Shown here: in pieces, positions 22,899 through 34,488 of the stretch
Position numbering within the stretch: position 1 is the stretch's first letter
Layout of the letters: the number at the start of each line of letters is the position of its first letter
Source of the DNA: Cricetomys ansorgei
Lineage: Eukaryota > Chordata > Mammalia > Rodentia > Nesomyidae
Assembly: GCA_026225945.1 (NCBI GenBank)
Contig: JAMJFZ010001074.1
Coordinates: 5,650,001-5,714,000, forward strand
Length of the DNA stretch: 64,000 bases
Direction of reading: 5' to 3'
The notes under the pieces: model-generated
Seen by the model: only the letters and a program-made list of their open reading frames with translations
What the model was told of the DNA's origin: nothing
Databases searched by the model: none
Position numbers and translations under genes: made by a program

Positions 22899-23085
22899 GG
22901 CTGGAGAGATGGTTTAGCAATTAAGAGCACCAGCTGCTTTTCCAGAGATCCTAAGTTCAATTCCCAGCACCCACACGGAAGCTCACATCGTCTGTAACTC
23001 CTGTTCCAGGAAATCCGGTACCCTCACACAGACACACATGCAGGCAAAGAATCAATGTACATAAAATAAAAGTAACTTTCAAAAA
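22899..23085 (+). mobile_element. B3-type SINE
   Basis: Near-canonical B3: 'ggctggagagatggtttagc', 'caattcccagcacccacac', 'tctgtaactcctgttccag' and an A-rich tail 'acataaaataaaagtaac'. The internal RNA polymerase III promoter region of the tRNA-derived head is recognisable. Confidence 0.9.
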
Positions 23086-24450
23086 AGATAGAAAGGCTTT
23101 TGTCAGGATTCATCCTCAAAAAAGATTGGAAAGTATGTTTACCAGATAGAATTGTTTTATTCTGCCTGTCTCAACATTACCCACTCTATGGTAAGATCGA
23201 AAGAGCTGGAAAAAGAAGAAGCATCAGAGAAGGAACAAATGCTTCAAGAATCGTATTTGTTTTTATACTCGGCAAATGACCACCAGCCAAAATGGCAGTG
23301 AGACAAGGTCAGAGCGTTAATCAGTAATTGATTGATTTGATAGACCTGGTGCTTTTGAATGGGAGATAAGTGACTTCCCACAGAATACCTGGAGACTTGG
23401 AGCCAACAGCCTCTCTAATGCCGTAAATGCTTGATGCTATGGAAGTCAGAGAATTGAGACCTGTTCAAAGAGTGTCTAGCAGTATTTGCCTCCTAAGACT
23501 TCTCAGATTTGCCGAGAGGGTCCTAGAATTATGAGGAGGGGGTGGCAAATTGAATGGAAGTGGGAAAGATTTAAAAAAAAATGTATGCAGGGATTTCTGA
23601 TAGGAGAAATGGGCTTTAAGCAGAGGAGGAAGGCTAGAGCTCACAAGTGGGAATTGTTTGATTTCACGGCTGAAGGAGAACACCATGGGAGGGGGCAGTT
23701 CTGTGAGCTCATCCAGAACCAAGAACAGTGGGGCTAGAAAACTGGGTATCCTCTCACAGGTGCCATGCTTGCATTTTTTTATAAAGATTTCTTTTTCATG
23801 CCCTGTCATGTCTCCTGTATTCTAGATAAACACATACCGCAATCCAATAGTATTTGTTCAAAAGTTTCAAAACGATAGAAGTGTTTCTTAATCCAAAATA
23901 ATTCTAAAATTCAAATAATAAAAAAGTACTTCATAACGTATAATTTTCTTCTCTAACATCCATAAATAATAAACTGTCTCTTTATCTTTCAAGGGAGCTA
24001 AACATAAATTGTTAGTTTCCAGGGGTGGAATGGCATTAGACATAGTAAAGTAAGTTGCTTGTAATGTTTACTACAGATGAAAAATAGTAAAGTCCAGGAC
24101 AAATTGTGACAAAGATTTTACGAACATTCAGATATTTGTTTTTTGTGATTCATGCACGCTGTGTGCCGACTTAGAACTTTACTACATTGTACATTGTAAG
24201 GTGGTGAGCCTTCTTCTTTGAGAGCTCAGCTCCAACACTGGTTGAGTTCTATGACCATTTTCTGAACTAGTGCTGAGAATAAAATTCAATTATATCTCAA
24301 CACCAGTAATGGGTATACAAAAAATTAGCATTCAGAATAACTGAGTTTGACTTCAGGCAAAGCAGGGGACATTAGTATGCAGCATGATACAAGGGAGCTT
24401 TTATGGCTAAGTCTTAAAATGTGAACCCAAATCCCCGTCTGCCACCATAT
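23086..24450. other. Unannotated stretch
   Basis: No recognised gene or repeat. The overlapping frames at 23465-23809 (minus) and 23486-23737 (plus) have no identifiable domain. Confidence 0.5.
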
Positions 24451-24452
24451 TC

Positions 24453-24512
24453 AACAAATGTTTATTAAGAGGTTACTACGAGCCATGCACGATGGAGTAT
24501 TGCTTTAAAAAG
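24453..24512 (-). mobile_element. Short L2/MIR-like remnant
   Basis: 'ttcaacaaatgtttattaag' followed by 'ttactacgagccatgcacg' resembles the antisense end of ancient L2/MIR repeats. Very short. Confidence 0.35.
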
Positions 24513-26285
24513 CCAATTCTGTGTTTTCCATGTCTCATATTGAACTGTGGATTTAGATTTTTGGACAGCATTTATTACTAGCTGCTTTGCTGTATATTAG
24601 CTCAAATCGTGTTGTACATGTTTCTGCCCTCCACGAGCCCAGCGAACCAACTCCAACTGCATTTTAAGTATATGTCAATTAACAAATTCTAGGTTTAATT
24701 TGAACTTCCAGTATTTAATGAGAACAAGGATGTTAAGCTGGCAGGAACTGTTGTGCAGGTTACTACTTATAAAGTTGACGTTGGTTCTACATTAAATCAT
24801 CAAGTACATTTTAACTCACTTGGGATGCACACATAAACACCTGACATTTATTTCAACCTCATTCCCTAAGGCTACTAATGAATGTGAAAGCTATCCCTGG
24901 TCTTTTACTGACTTATATTTACTGAACTCTAGTCTTTCTTGTCCTATTCCTTCAAGATTTAGTGACTTACACCGACTCCGGACTGTCTCATACCAACTAT
25001 TTGGATACTGTGTACGCATGCACAGGGCAATTATGGGACCAGAAATAGTCCAGCCAGGCCAATAGCATGTGTATCCAGAACACATGCTACCTAATTGGGT
25101 CGTTAATCTCTACCTGAGATCATTATTTCTACACTAAAATTGCAATGCGTGGTCTTAGATCCATAGAATGACTTTCATACTACATGAATTGCAAGTAATA
25201 TTCCATTAACAAGATGAGAAATAAATACAAATGAGAATCTACGGAATCTAAATTTTCATTGATTTTCGTCAATGATTTTCAAAACACAGTGCTACACTGC
25301 TCATATTTAGTATATATTAGTTCCAATATCCTTTATCCAGCATTAAAATAATGATCTAGGGCTTCTGAGAGCTCTATAAAACTCCATGAAGAAGCAAATC
25401 TCTGGACAGAAAAAACAGAACATAGTTTACTCTGTACTTGGCAGAGAAGCATGAGAATGTGTTTTCCATACTGGATGGGGTGCCACCAAGAGAATTACAA
25501 AACAGACAGCACTCCAAGTTTTATCTGTGCTTTTACATGTGTGGTTAACAGCCAAGTTCAAAGCCAAGAGAACACAGACCTAAGATGTTACCAATCAGGA
25601 AAGCTAGCCTTATGGTTTACAGTTATAAGTCATACTGTCTAAGTTTTCACAACAAAAATCAACCTAGAACATGTTACTGGATGGAAAGTAAGTGGTTTCA
25701 TTAAGTCATGGAGTCCCAGTTTTCCAAAGTCATTTTGAATGGCAGACACAATCTTTGCAAGGGTAATATTATTTGCTACCAAAAAAAAATATACATACAT
25801 TTCCTCAGCACTAGTAACATTTTAAAAGCACATAGGAAAACACAATCTACTGATTGTTTACCAAGAACCCAAAGGAAAAACATGCAGTTCCCAGAGTCTC
25901 CTTCATTTTTGTAGATTAAGAAGAACCTTCCATGCTACCTGGATAGAGTACAAGGGCAAGCGCCAACTTCGTGGATGTTTGGCCACAGTGGGCTTACTGC
26001 TCTGATTCTTCCTTCTAAAAATACTCAAGAGTCTTTAACAAGGGCCTCCGTGGGTTGTATAACTACCTGACAAAGAGATTGACTAATTAGGTTAGGGCTT
26101 CCTCAGCTTTTTCCACTCATGACTCCTTAATACCCTGAACCTGTGAGCTTTTGATTACGAGTAGAAAAATATTCAAAGATTTATTTGTTCAATAAATTCA
26201 TTCCAAATATATATTTTTTTTAAATCTGAGTATGGGTTACATACCGGGAAACGGAGTACTCAAGGGGCAGGGGCAGGAAGATTGA
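24513..26285. other. Unannotated stretch
   Basis: Apparently unique AT-rich sequence with no feature I can support. Confidence 0.5.
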
Positions 26286-26289
26286 AAAT

Positions 26290-27328
26290 TCCAGGCAGGA
26301 AAAACAGGAGATCTTAATGAATTTGTTAGAGCCTGTCCTGAGGTTACCCCTTCCCATTTACAAGGCTCAGCTATTACAGCAGCCTTACGAGGACAGACCA
26401 CTCCTCGATTTAAAAAAAAAAACAAACAAACAAAAAAAACCCCCCAAAATTCAGGGAAATTATACCCAGGAAGGAAGAACAAAGTATGTTTTTCGTGTGG
26501 CCAACCAGGTCATTTTAGGGGGGACTGTCCCCAAAGCAAGGGAAAAGGAATTTCCATCGCATGGACACCCCCCCAGCCCCCACCCCCAGTTCTGGCAACA
26601 TAACACAAGAAAACATAATTCCCACTAATGGGCCAAGAACAATATGCTCTCATTGCCAAAAGGGATTTCATTGGGGAAAAGATTGCCATTCCAAACACTA
26701 ACCCGGGTCCTTCAAACAACGGGGTGACACAAAACCCTTTCCTCAACCCAGTGGGGACCAGCAACTCTGCACACTACCCAGGCAGTGCAGAACTGGACCT
26801 CAATTCCACCAATTCAACAATAAACTTCAGACTCTGCTACAATTTGCTTGCCCACTGAGATGTTTGGCCCTCTGCCTCCAGGGAATTTGGGCTAATTCTA
26901 GGGAGAAGTTCAACCTCCCTGCAAGGAATTCTGGTTATTCCAGGAGTGATCGATGCAGATTTTGCAGGAGAAATTAAAGTTACGTTTCAGCCCTCTACCA
27001 AAACATTTCGGATGCATTCTTAGTAAAGAACTGCAGGATTGCTTGTACTTCCTATCTTTCCTTAGGAAAAGCAGCTTCGCCTGACGTAAGAGGGAGCCGA
27101 GGTTTTGGCTTTAGTGACATGGCACTTTGGATACTAAAAGTAAAAAAAATTCACGTCCCATAAAAACTTTAAGGGTTCAGGGCAAGATTATTGAAGATCT
27201 TGTAGATTCAGGAGCTGATGTTACCCGTACATCGGTCGGGTACAAACATCTTACCAATTTGAAGGACACAAAAAGGCCCTTCTGCTTAAGGACTTCTAAC
27301 CCTATGGCAGTCTCAAACATTTAGCAAT
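26290..27328 (+). pseudogene. Class II endogenous retrovirus fossil: gag end, dUTPase, protease start
   Basis: A capsid-end-like stretch (about 26320-26410) is followed by two perfect CX2CX4HX4C zinc knuckles of nucleocapsid, at 26487-26528 and 26645-26686, which bind viral RNA. A dUTPase-like region follows (GSAELDL near 26785, GPLPPG near 26866 and GVIDADFAGEIKV at about 26945-26985), then the aspartic protease active-site motif DSGAD at 27205-27219. The order gag-dUTPase-protease is that of beta-like (class II/ERVK) retroviruses. The two knuckles are in different frames, the dUTPase has a frameshift near 26890 and stops occur throughout, so it is dead. Polymerase, env and LTRs are absent on either side. 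A-rich and C-rich slippage tracts at 26403-26445 and 26565-26590 account for some frame changes. Confidence 0.85.
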
Positions 27329-27339
27329 TTCTGAGTAAA

Positions 27340-27358
27340 TAGCGCCACCGTGTGGTGT
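27340..27358 (-). promoter_or_regulatory. CTCF-like motif
   Basis: On the minus strand the sequence reads 'caccacacggtggcgcta'. The GGTGGCGCTA end matches the core of the CTCF consensus well. Motif-only evidence. Confidence 0.4.
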
Positions 27359-27689
27359 TTCCTTCTAAAAAAATTTCAGTCTTCACGCAATTCAAAAAAA
27401 CAAAAGAAAACGTGGCTTTTAAAATAGAAAACAGAAAATTATATTACAAAAAACTTATGCAAAGTTTTAGCAGACATACTAAAAAAGCATAAAATTTAGT
27501 GAAATGTGAATTTGTTAAATTGTTTTATACCTATATTTCTTTTTCTTATACAGCTATTTTTGTGCAGATAAATTGTCTTGATTACTGTGGTTGGACTATG
27601 AGATTCACGTCAGGAGTTTTAAAATTTGTTCAACTTTCAAAAAGTTCTTGAATTTCCACACAAATATATCATGGGGTCTGTTGGTTTCT

Positions 27690-28112
27690 AGCATAAAACT
27701 GGGTGAGATTTTAATTGGGTTTGTTTTTAATATACTGACTGCTTTGAACAGAATCTTTAAGCTTTTTGAGGTCTTGATTTTATATCTCTTTACTTATTTA
27801 GAGACCTTAATTTATGTCATCGTTAGCTTATAACATTCAGTGCATGGGTTTTATACCACTCGTTATTTCAAAATTGATGTCTGTTGTAGAAATTTTATTG
27901 TAATTCTTAATAGTATTTTTAAGTGTTCATTATTAATCAGAAAAAGTAACTGGGTCTTCTATCTTAAACTTATACTCTGCAACCTTCCCAAACTAACGTA
28001 ATGGTTTGAAATACCTTCTAAGTTCCTTAGGACGGTCAATGTAAAGTATGAGGTTTCTGTCAGTAAATACAGTTTTATTTTCTCCTTCCCAATCCATGTC
28101 CTATTCTGATAA
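27690..28112 (-). mobile_element. LINE-1 ORF2 fragment, antisense
   Basis: The + strand 'gggtgagattttaattggg', 'ctttttgaggtcttgattt', 'cttatactctgcaaccttc', 'ggacggtcaatgtaaagta' and 'aatacagttttattttctc' follow the reverse complement of L1 ORF2 in consistent order. Strongly diverged and without an open frame in sense. Confidence 0.65.
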
Positions 28113-28411
28113 TACAAAGATTGGGTGGCATGTAAAGGAACAATACATAGAGGTCTTCTGAGGTTTTTTAAAACTGATTTCTATAAACAAAATGATAAGC
28201 TGTATAAGTGACTAGTCTATTGTATCTGATAAATTTCAGTTGCCTTCTTACAAGATTCCTCGCCAGCTGCAGGCACCTAGACATAATTAAATTCCAAAAT
28301 AAAACTCATCTAGAAAACTAAGAGATTCGAAGCACAGTAATTTGTGTAATGCACCTGGTAAATTGTCTCTCATCTTCCCCATCCACTAAGTCAAGGCAGC
28401 TTTGAAAGTAG

Positions 28412-28414
<3 letters not shown>

Positions 28415-28452
<38 letters not shown>
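28415..28452 (+). repeat. (CA)n microsatellite
   Basis: About 19 CA units, located in or just beyond the 3' end of the Pdzd11 pseudogene. Confidence 0.96.
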
Positions 28453-28454
<2 letters not shown>

Positions 28455-28940
28455 AGCCCAAAGGCTATCCAACTTGCCTGACAGATTCCACATGGGCTGT
28501 GAGTTGCAACTGCCTAGTGCAAAGTCCTCTCTTTCTGGCGGTGATAACTGCAGTGCAAGAAGCACACACACATGCTAATTTCATGGGCTATCTTCGGGAT
28601 CGCCACAGCTTTTCTGTGCTTGATATCTTGGAAACCGACAGCACTCACAGAACCCCATCCCCTTCATAAAGTCCTGCTTGTTGGGGGCATCGGAGTGTGG
28701 AATCACCTTGGAGATGAAGACACTTTGCTGAGAGGTGTTTGTCATCAGATGTTAAACCCCAGCTGAGAATCCAGAAGCTTCTTCAGTTTGACAGTGGGGA
28801 AGAAACTGGGTCAACTCATTGTTGTAGTCTGGGTAGCACTCTCTCATGAAGAAGAATCAGTGCAGGAAGATTCTTGTAGAAAAACAGCAAAACCTCTGGG
28901 CAATCATCATAAGTACTGCTGTTGTCCCTTTCAGACAAAG
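28455..28940 (-). pseudogene. Pdzd11: Processed pseudogene of Pdzd11
   Basis: Read on the minus strand, translations in shifting frames match PDZD11, the small single-PDZ-domain protein that interacts with plasma-membrane calcium ATPase and PLEKHA7. YPDYNNELTQFLP is encoded around 28800-28845, FISKVIPHSDA (the PDZ beta-strand region) around 28685-28720, and the C-terminal end YHRQKERTLH followed by a stop at 28514-28516. The match runs from near the start codon position (about 28930) to the stop with no introns, as in a retrocopy. Frameshifts, an in-frame stop in the PDZ loop and loss of the initiator codon make it non-functional. Sequence below the stop is probably 3' UTR and reaches the CA repeat. 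No poly(A) tract is obvious. Confidence 0.85.
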
Positions 28941-29249
28941 GCATTAAGATAAACTTCTGGCAGTGGCACCTCTGGCCTGGAAACACACCTCTGTGTGCTT
29001 TTCTGAAGCTTCACATTTCCCACTCTAAAATCCCTCCATACTGGTGATGTTCTGGTTGTTTCTGGTACTTTATTAGATGAAGTCATGGTTCCCTGAACAT
29101 TCCGAATGCTTACTGATACCTGACATCCTCTAGGAATTAAAGGCTTGGATATCTATTCCAATTTCCTTTAGTCTGGTTTTGTGTCTGTCTTTGCAGAAAT
29201 TATATGCAGCTTTATTTTCTTTGCACTTGTAGTAACATCAACTATTTTA

Positions 29250-29263
29250 CCACTGGGTGGCAT
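29250..29263 (+). promoter_or_regulatory. CTCF-like motif
   Basis: 'ccactgggtggcat' fits the CTCF core pattern. It lies 64 bases before a second, better match in the same orientation. Confidence 0.35.
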
Positions 29264-29313
29264 CCAGGACCAGGACTGTAGGGAGTTTGCTGTCGGGTCA
29301 TTGTCACTATTTC

Positions 29314-29331
29314 AGCACTAGAGGGCAGTGC
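29314..29331 (+). promoter_or_regulatory. CTCF-like motif (good match)
   Basis: 'agcactagagggcagtgc' closely matches the CTCF core (C-A-C-T-A-G-A-G-G-G-C-A-G). Motif-only evidence. Confidence 0.5.
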
Positions 29332-29809
29332 AAGCCCAAATTTGTTCAAATTGACAGCAATGGCCATAGTGAATCAGGAGTACTGAAGAACTAATTCCTT
29401 TCCAGTGGCCTTTCACCTGCCTAAGAAAGATACAGATACCTCTCCCACAGTCACCAATGTGGATGAAGCACTGTGGGGATCAGTCTTACAAATGGAAAAT
29501 TTACCGTGAATAGACCAGCTTCAGACTCCTAGGTCCCATCTATAGCCATCGACCAGCCAAGCTGTCAGGACCTGAGCCTAAAACCTACTGAGACAGACAC
29601 AGCAATGGGAAAGGACAAAGATCCATGCTGTGGTGGACTGTTGCTGAAGTAGATATGTGACCCAGACCATTTTAACCAGCCATGGGCAAAGCTGTCTGAA
29701 GCACAAGTTTGATAGAAGGGGACCTGTGACTAGTTCTTACTATTCTCTGTCCTATCCCAAGTGAATTAATTCTTACTCTGTAATATGCTGTTCAAGTCTT
29801 AGGAATGGA
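29332..29809. other. Unannotated stretch
   Basis: No gene recognised. It may be part of the same unidentified repeat-like block as 29810-30200. Confidence 0.4.
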
Positions 29810-30200
29810 CTTGGTGAAAGTAGTCCCTTGGCCACTAAGATAGCACTACACTAGATTCTGCCTGGATCTCACAAGCCTGAAGAATCTAAAGGCTTAGGAG
29901 ATGTTCCCAGGGTTATATTATATATGGTGGTGAGTGCAGATCAAATTCCAGTCTGTTCCACTGGCTGCTGCTGGTCTTTGTCTGGAGCCAAGACAAGTCT
30001 GGAGCCCCTGTCTGTGAGCAGTAGCCCAGGTGGATATAGCTATGATGCTGTGGCTACAGGGTAAATGGTGGAGATGTTGCCTTGGCCACCAGGATCACAC
30101 TAGACAGAATCATCCCAAATAGCACAACTACAGGGATCTATACAGACAGGGAGTAAGGGGATGTGCCCCAGGTCCCACTTCAACTGACTGTATATAGACT
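29810..30200 (+). repeat. Unidentified direct repeat, two diverged copies
   Basis: 'cccttggccactaagatagc' (about 29824) recurs as 'gccttggccaccaggatcac' (about 30081). Both are followed by 'cactag-attctg' versus 'cactagacagaat' and later 'ggagatgttcccaggg' versus 'ggggatgtgccccagg'. The period is about 257 bases. The family is unknown; monomers of an LTR or LINE 5' region are possible. Confidence 0.45.
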
Positions 30201-30998
30201 ACAACAGTGGTCGGTCCCACCAGCATGCAGTGAATTTTGTCTGTCACCTGAATAATTCTACAAGTTCTATCTGTGAATCTGGGTCTTCATTTTCTGTCTA
30301 CTCGATTTCATTTCAGTAGCCCCAGCATTCAGCTCCAAGGTAAAACGTGGTGTTCGTTTTTAAGCTGTTTCACCCTGAGTGGAAGTTTCCACTGTTGTCT
30401 GAAGTTAGAAGAGGCATGACAGCCATCCAACTTTGCATCTAAAGCAATTCAATCATCTCAGATGAAGACTGATTGGGGTTAAAGGTTGTGTAGTTCGCAC
30501 AGTACTAGGTTTTCTCTCTGAGGCTTCCTATTGCAGGAGGTTGTGACACAGACCAATTTCCTTCCTGTCCTTTTCAATGTCTCTCCTTATTACAATTGCA
30601 ATTATTACAATTGTCTCTCCTTATCTCAATTGACTTCCTCAGCTCTTGTGAAGGAAGTTTGCATTGTAGCAGTACATCTACTATGGTGGCTCACCAAGAG
30701 AGATACAGAGACATATTCATAGGTACAAACCTGCCAGACCTCAGTAGAGGAAGGCACCATCCTGGCCAGAGCCATACTGAACAGTGGAACCCTGAGCATC
30801 TGAGTTCAGGTGTTTTTATTGATCCATGTCCATGAGTCCAAAGCTCCAAGGCTGTAGAAACAGAAGAGGAGTTAATGCTTCAGGCTGTGTATACAAGGTC
30901 TTATCCCAGCTTTCTGCATAAAATCAAACATTTGCCTCAGTGAAAACATTCTTCTTCCTTCCCTCCGCAATGCATGTAGATTCATCCTGCTGGACCCT
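30201..30998. other. Unannotated stretch
   Basis: No gene. Near 30570-30640 there are short repeats of 'tctctccttattacaattgc'-like text. Short frames lack domains. Confidence 0.45.
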
Positions 30999-31396
30999 TG
31001 TGGTGGTTTGCATAGGAATGGAAGAATGGCCCCTATAGGCTCATAGATTTGAATGCTTGATCATTAGAGAGTGGTACTACTTGACAGGGATTAGGGGGTG
31101 TGGCCTTTTTGCTGTAGGTGTGGCCTTGTTGGAGGAAGTCTGTCACTGGGGGTGGGCTTTGAGGATTCAAATGCTCAAGCCAGGCCCAGTATCTCTCTCT
31201 TTCCCACTGCCTGTGGATCCAGTTGTAGAACTCTTACCTACCTCTCCAGCATCATATCTTCCTGCGTGCCACTATGCTTCCCACCATGATGACAATGGAC
31301 TAAACCTCTGAACTGTAAACAAGAGCCAGTTAAAATGCTTTCCTTTATAAGAGTGACATATTGTGTCTTCGCAGCAATAGAACTTTGACTGAGACA
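30999..31396 (+). mobile_element. MaLR-type solo LTR
   Basis: Starts TGTGGTGG and follows the rodent LTR text 'cctataggctcatagattt', 'ggattagggggtgtggcct', 'gtcactgggggtgggcttt', 'catgatgacaatggactaa' and 'tgctttcctttataagag', ending 'ctttgactgagaca'. A short internal duplication of 'ggtgtggcct' is visible at about 31095-31125. No internal sequence adjoins, so it is a solo LTR. Confidence 0.82.
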
Positions 31397-31996
31397 ACCA
31401 TGGATAAACATACCCTCAGTCTTGAATTCTTTCTTATGATGCTTGCAGAAATTCTGATCCAGAAAACAAATCTAATGTGCATTTTTCTCTGTACCCATGA
31501 ATCTATCCCTCAGAAAATGCCTCATCTCTGCACAAGATGGTCAGATTACCTACCATAGAGACTTGTACTTCTTCTCATTAGGAAAGTATTGTGGACTTGC
31601 CATCTTGACAAAATACTATGAAATATATAATAGGAAAATATATTTTTAAACTGCTTTGAGGTATTGGCCAAAAGACAACACAATATTGATTTCTAACAGA
31701 AGGGGAACATGTAAAATATTAATAAATGCTTTCACTGACCTCAGACTTCTGGAGTGAATCAAAAGTACAGAAAAATGCTAACACAAACATAGCTCTGTGA
31801 TCTTAAAGGATTAAGGAGGTAAAATTCACAGACTGGAAAGTCAAAGTATCAAGAATTTGTTAGATAGACATAGATACAATGTGCCTTTTAGTAACTCGGT
31901 TGCTTTACACTTACATATTTGTAATTGATATGTTAAATTTTACTGTATTGAAAATACGCTTCAAGTGTGCTTGTTGCATACCTGTCCTATCTAGTT
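31397..31996. other. Unannotated AT-rich stretch
   Basis: No recognised feature between two LTRs. Confidence 0.5.
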
Positions 31997-32426
31997 TTGT
32001 GTTAACTTGACACAAGCTAGAGTTATTTGAAAAGAGGGATTCTCTATTTTTAAAAAAAAACCAAAAAACAAAAGAACAACGCCTCCATAAGATCTGCCTG
32101 TAGGCAAGTCTGCATTTTCTTAATTACTGATTGGTGTGGAATGGCCTAAGCCACTGAGTATGGTACCAACTCTGGGCAAGTAGTACTGGCATGCTGTACA
32201 GGGACAAGCTGAGCAAGCCAGCAGGGAGCAAGCTAGTAAGCAGCACTCCTCCATGGTGACTACTTCAGTTCTTTCCTCTTGGGTCCTGCCTTGAGTTCCT
32301 GACATCACTTCCCTCACAGTGATGGACTGTGACCTGGTTGCTGTAAAAGAGAGTAAACCCTTTCCTTCACACATTGTTCTTTGGCCGTGGTGCTTTATCA
32401 CAGCCATAGAAACCCTAACTAAGACA
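31997..32426 (+). mobile_element. MaLR-like LTR, second subfamily
   Basis: 'tgttaacttgacacaagct', 'cctccataagatctgcctg', 'tctgcattttcttaattac', 'agcactcctccatggtgac' and 'tttatcacagccatagaaac' ending 'cctaactaagaca' match a common rodent LTR-like repeat of the same type as 20656-20997. An A-rich stretch (32050-32080) interrupts its 5' part. Confidence 0.75.
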
Positions 32427-33587
32427 ATATCCTTGCTCTACCCTCTGTCACAATTAAGAGAGATTCATTTGTTCAAAAAAAAATTTAGAATAAATTTTTA
32501 AAGTGCATCCAAATTTTTCAATTAAAAATTGCTGTATTATTTTTGTTTTGATTTTGTTAAGCAAATACTTTTTCTGCAAACGTACAATATCAAAATCGGG
32601 TATCCTTTTAAAATCACAGGCTTACATATTCACTTTTTGATTTTTATTAAGTAGATTAGCTGATAGTCTTTAAAGTTAAAGAGAATGTCAAATTATGTCA
32701 ATTTCATTATTGCCTTAAGGTTTGCCAAGCACTTCTTTTAATATAACCCAACTTTTGAAAACATTTAGGATAATGATTGCTACATTTGTCTCTAGATTCT
32801 AGGCCAAATACAGAAAAAAAAATGATATTATAAATATAGTTTGCTAATTTGCACATATAAATGTCTAGACCATTTCTGTCAGTCTAAGTGTGTCTCCCTT
32901 AATTCAATTTAAACTTCGGTGATACGACTTTAAATGAAGACAGGAAAAAAATAGCATTATTTACAACCACTGACATAATTCATGGGAGAGCAAAACCAAC
33001 ACCTTCAGTCCTTACTAAATGTCCAATTAAGAGCGAAGAGTAGCTGAAGGCTGAGCCGCCGTGATAGAGAAGCCCAGGCTGCTTGAAAACAGAAACATCA
33101 GCTAATTTCATAGAAATAATGAAAAATTACTGATGTAGTGAAGTCTGCTGAATTCCAAATCGCTACTGGGAAATTTTCCAGTAACAGCAAATGAAGCAAA
33201 TGTCACGTTTATCTAAACTGAATATGTGCCAAGCAATGAAATCAAATATGAGAAGCTACTAAAGTCTGGAAATTGGGGGCTAAACGCTGCCTATGTGCCT
33301 AGCACCCTGAATTCAGATTTCAGTTCTGAAAGATCCAACTACTTCTAATGTTCTCTTCTTCCTTTCGCAGCAGCAGCGGCTTTATTAATGAAAGTTCCGT
33401 ATCTAGAAAACAAGTAAAGTCACAAAACTTAAAAAAATTAAAATGATTTTAAATGATGTACATCAGAGTGAAATGATTGGTTAACTTGGATAACAATGAA
33501 AATTTATTACTTCTTTACTCACTGGCTTTTCTTTCATCAGTACCAACAACGATCTTTGTGACTCACAACAACCAATCAAACTGAATT
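32427..33587. other. Unannotated AT-rich stretch
   Basis: No gene. Text near 32535-32660 vaguely resembles antisense L1 but is too diverged to call. 33000-33400 looks non-repetitive and could be conserved non-coding DNA; I cannot test that. Confidence 0.4.
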
Positions 33588-33662
33588 AAGGCTTTAGCTC
33601 ATTGGTGCAGCACATGCCTAGAACAAATGAAGGCTTGAGTTTGATTCTAAACACTAAGAAAT
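33588..33662 (+). mobile_element. ID-like tRNA-derived SINE fragment
   Basis: 'gctttagctcattggtgcag', 'cacatgcctagaacaaatg' and 'gcttgagtttgattctaaac' match the tRNA-like body of an ID-type SINE with A and B box regions. Diverged; not a tRNA gene. Confidence 0.55.
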
Positions 33663-34117
33663 AGTGAAAATTATTATATCAATGTAGAGCAGACAGAGGA
33701 ATAATGAAAAGGTGAGCTTTAAAGTTTAAATTGATGGAGAATATATATATTGTTAGAAAATAGTAATACCATCTTGTTTTGTTCCCCCAGCAAAGCAAAT
33801 TTATAATCTTTGGGCCTTGTCTACTGTCAAACCATCATGGCCATCCTCTGGACCAGCTTCTTGGTCAGTCAGAGCTTATGAACAGGCATTGTGCCATTCC
33901 ATGTGTTCTCAGTGCTCATCCACTTCTCATAGGATTGATTTGAAGGATCACCTATGTGTTAGGCAGTGTCTGTGAGTGAATGGGAGGAGCATGAGCTATC
34001 ATCCATGGAGGCTGCCGGAGCATATGCTGGAACCAGAGATGCAGCAAGTTGGGAAGGAAATTAAGAGGGAAGTGGTGAAAATACAGAGAACTAGATGCAT
34101 GCAAAAGTCTACTTGTT

Positions 34118-34119
<2 letters not shown>

Positions 34120-34155
<36 letters not shown>
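34120..34155 (+). repeat. (CA)n microsatellite
   Basis: About 18 perfect CA units. Confidence 0.96.
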
Positions 34156-34157
<2 letters not shown>

Positions 34158-34400
34158 GTACATGAGTGGGCAGAAAGCTAAGCGGCGTGAGAGGGGTCGT
34201 GCTCACCGCTACTCCTGGAATCCACAGAGTGGCAGGTTCACCCAGTCTCTCCTTGCAAATCTGCCCTGATTATATATTCCTCAAGAAAATTACACTTCTG
34301 AAGCAAACATTTCTGCGTATGCCACCTGGGCGGGTTCTTCCTCCACTGTCTGCTCTGTGATTACAGATGGATATCATCTGCAGTTCTACAAGATGCTGAG
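34156..34400. other. Unannotated stretch
   Basis: Apparently unique sequence between two microsatellites. Confidence 0.45.
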
Positions 34401-34416
34401 TTTTCTTTCTTTCTTT

Positions 34417-34480
<64 letters not shown>

Positions 34481-34488
34481 TTTTTTTT
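34401..34488 (+). repeat. (TTTC)n microsatellite
   Basis: About 19 TTTC units with a T run at the end. The pure pyrimidine tract is the opposite-strand equivalent of the GAAA repeat at 3905-4059. Confidence 0.97.

Noticed and set aside
33588..33662. Possible tRNA gene
   Set aside because: It has tRNA-like A and B box text but is diverged and matches an ID-type SINE; the same applies to the heads of the B2/B3 and B4 elements.
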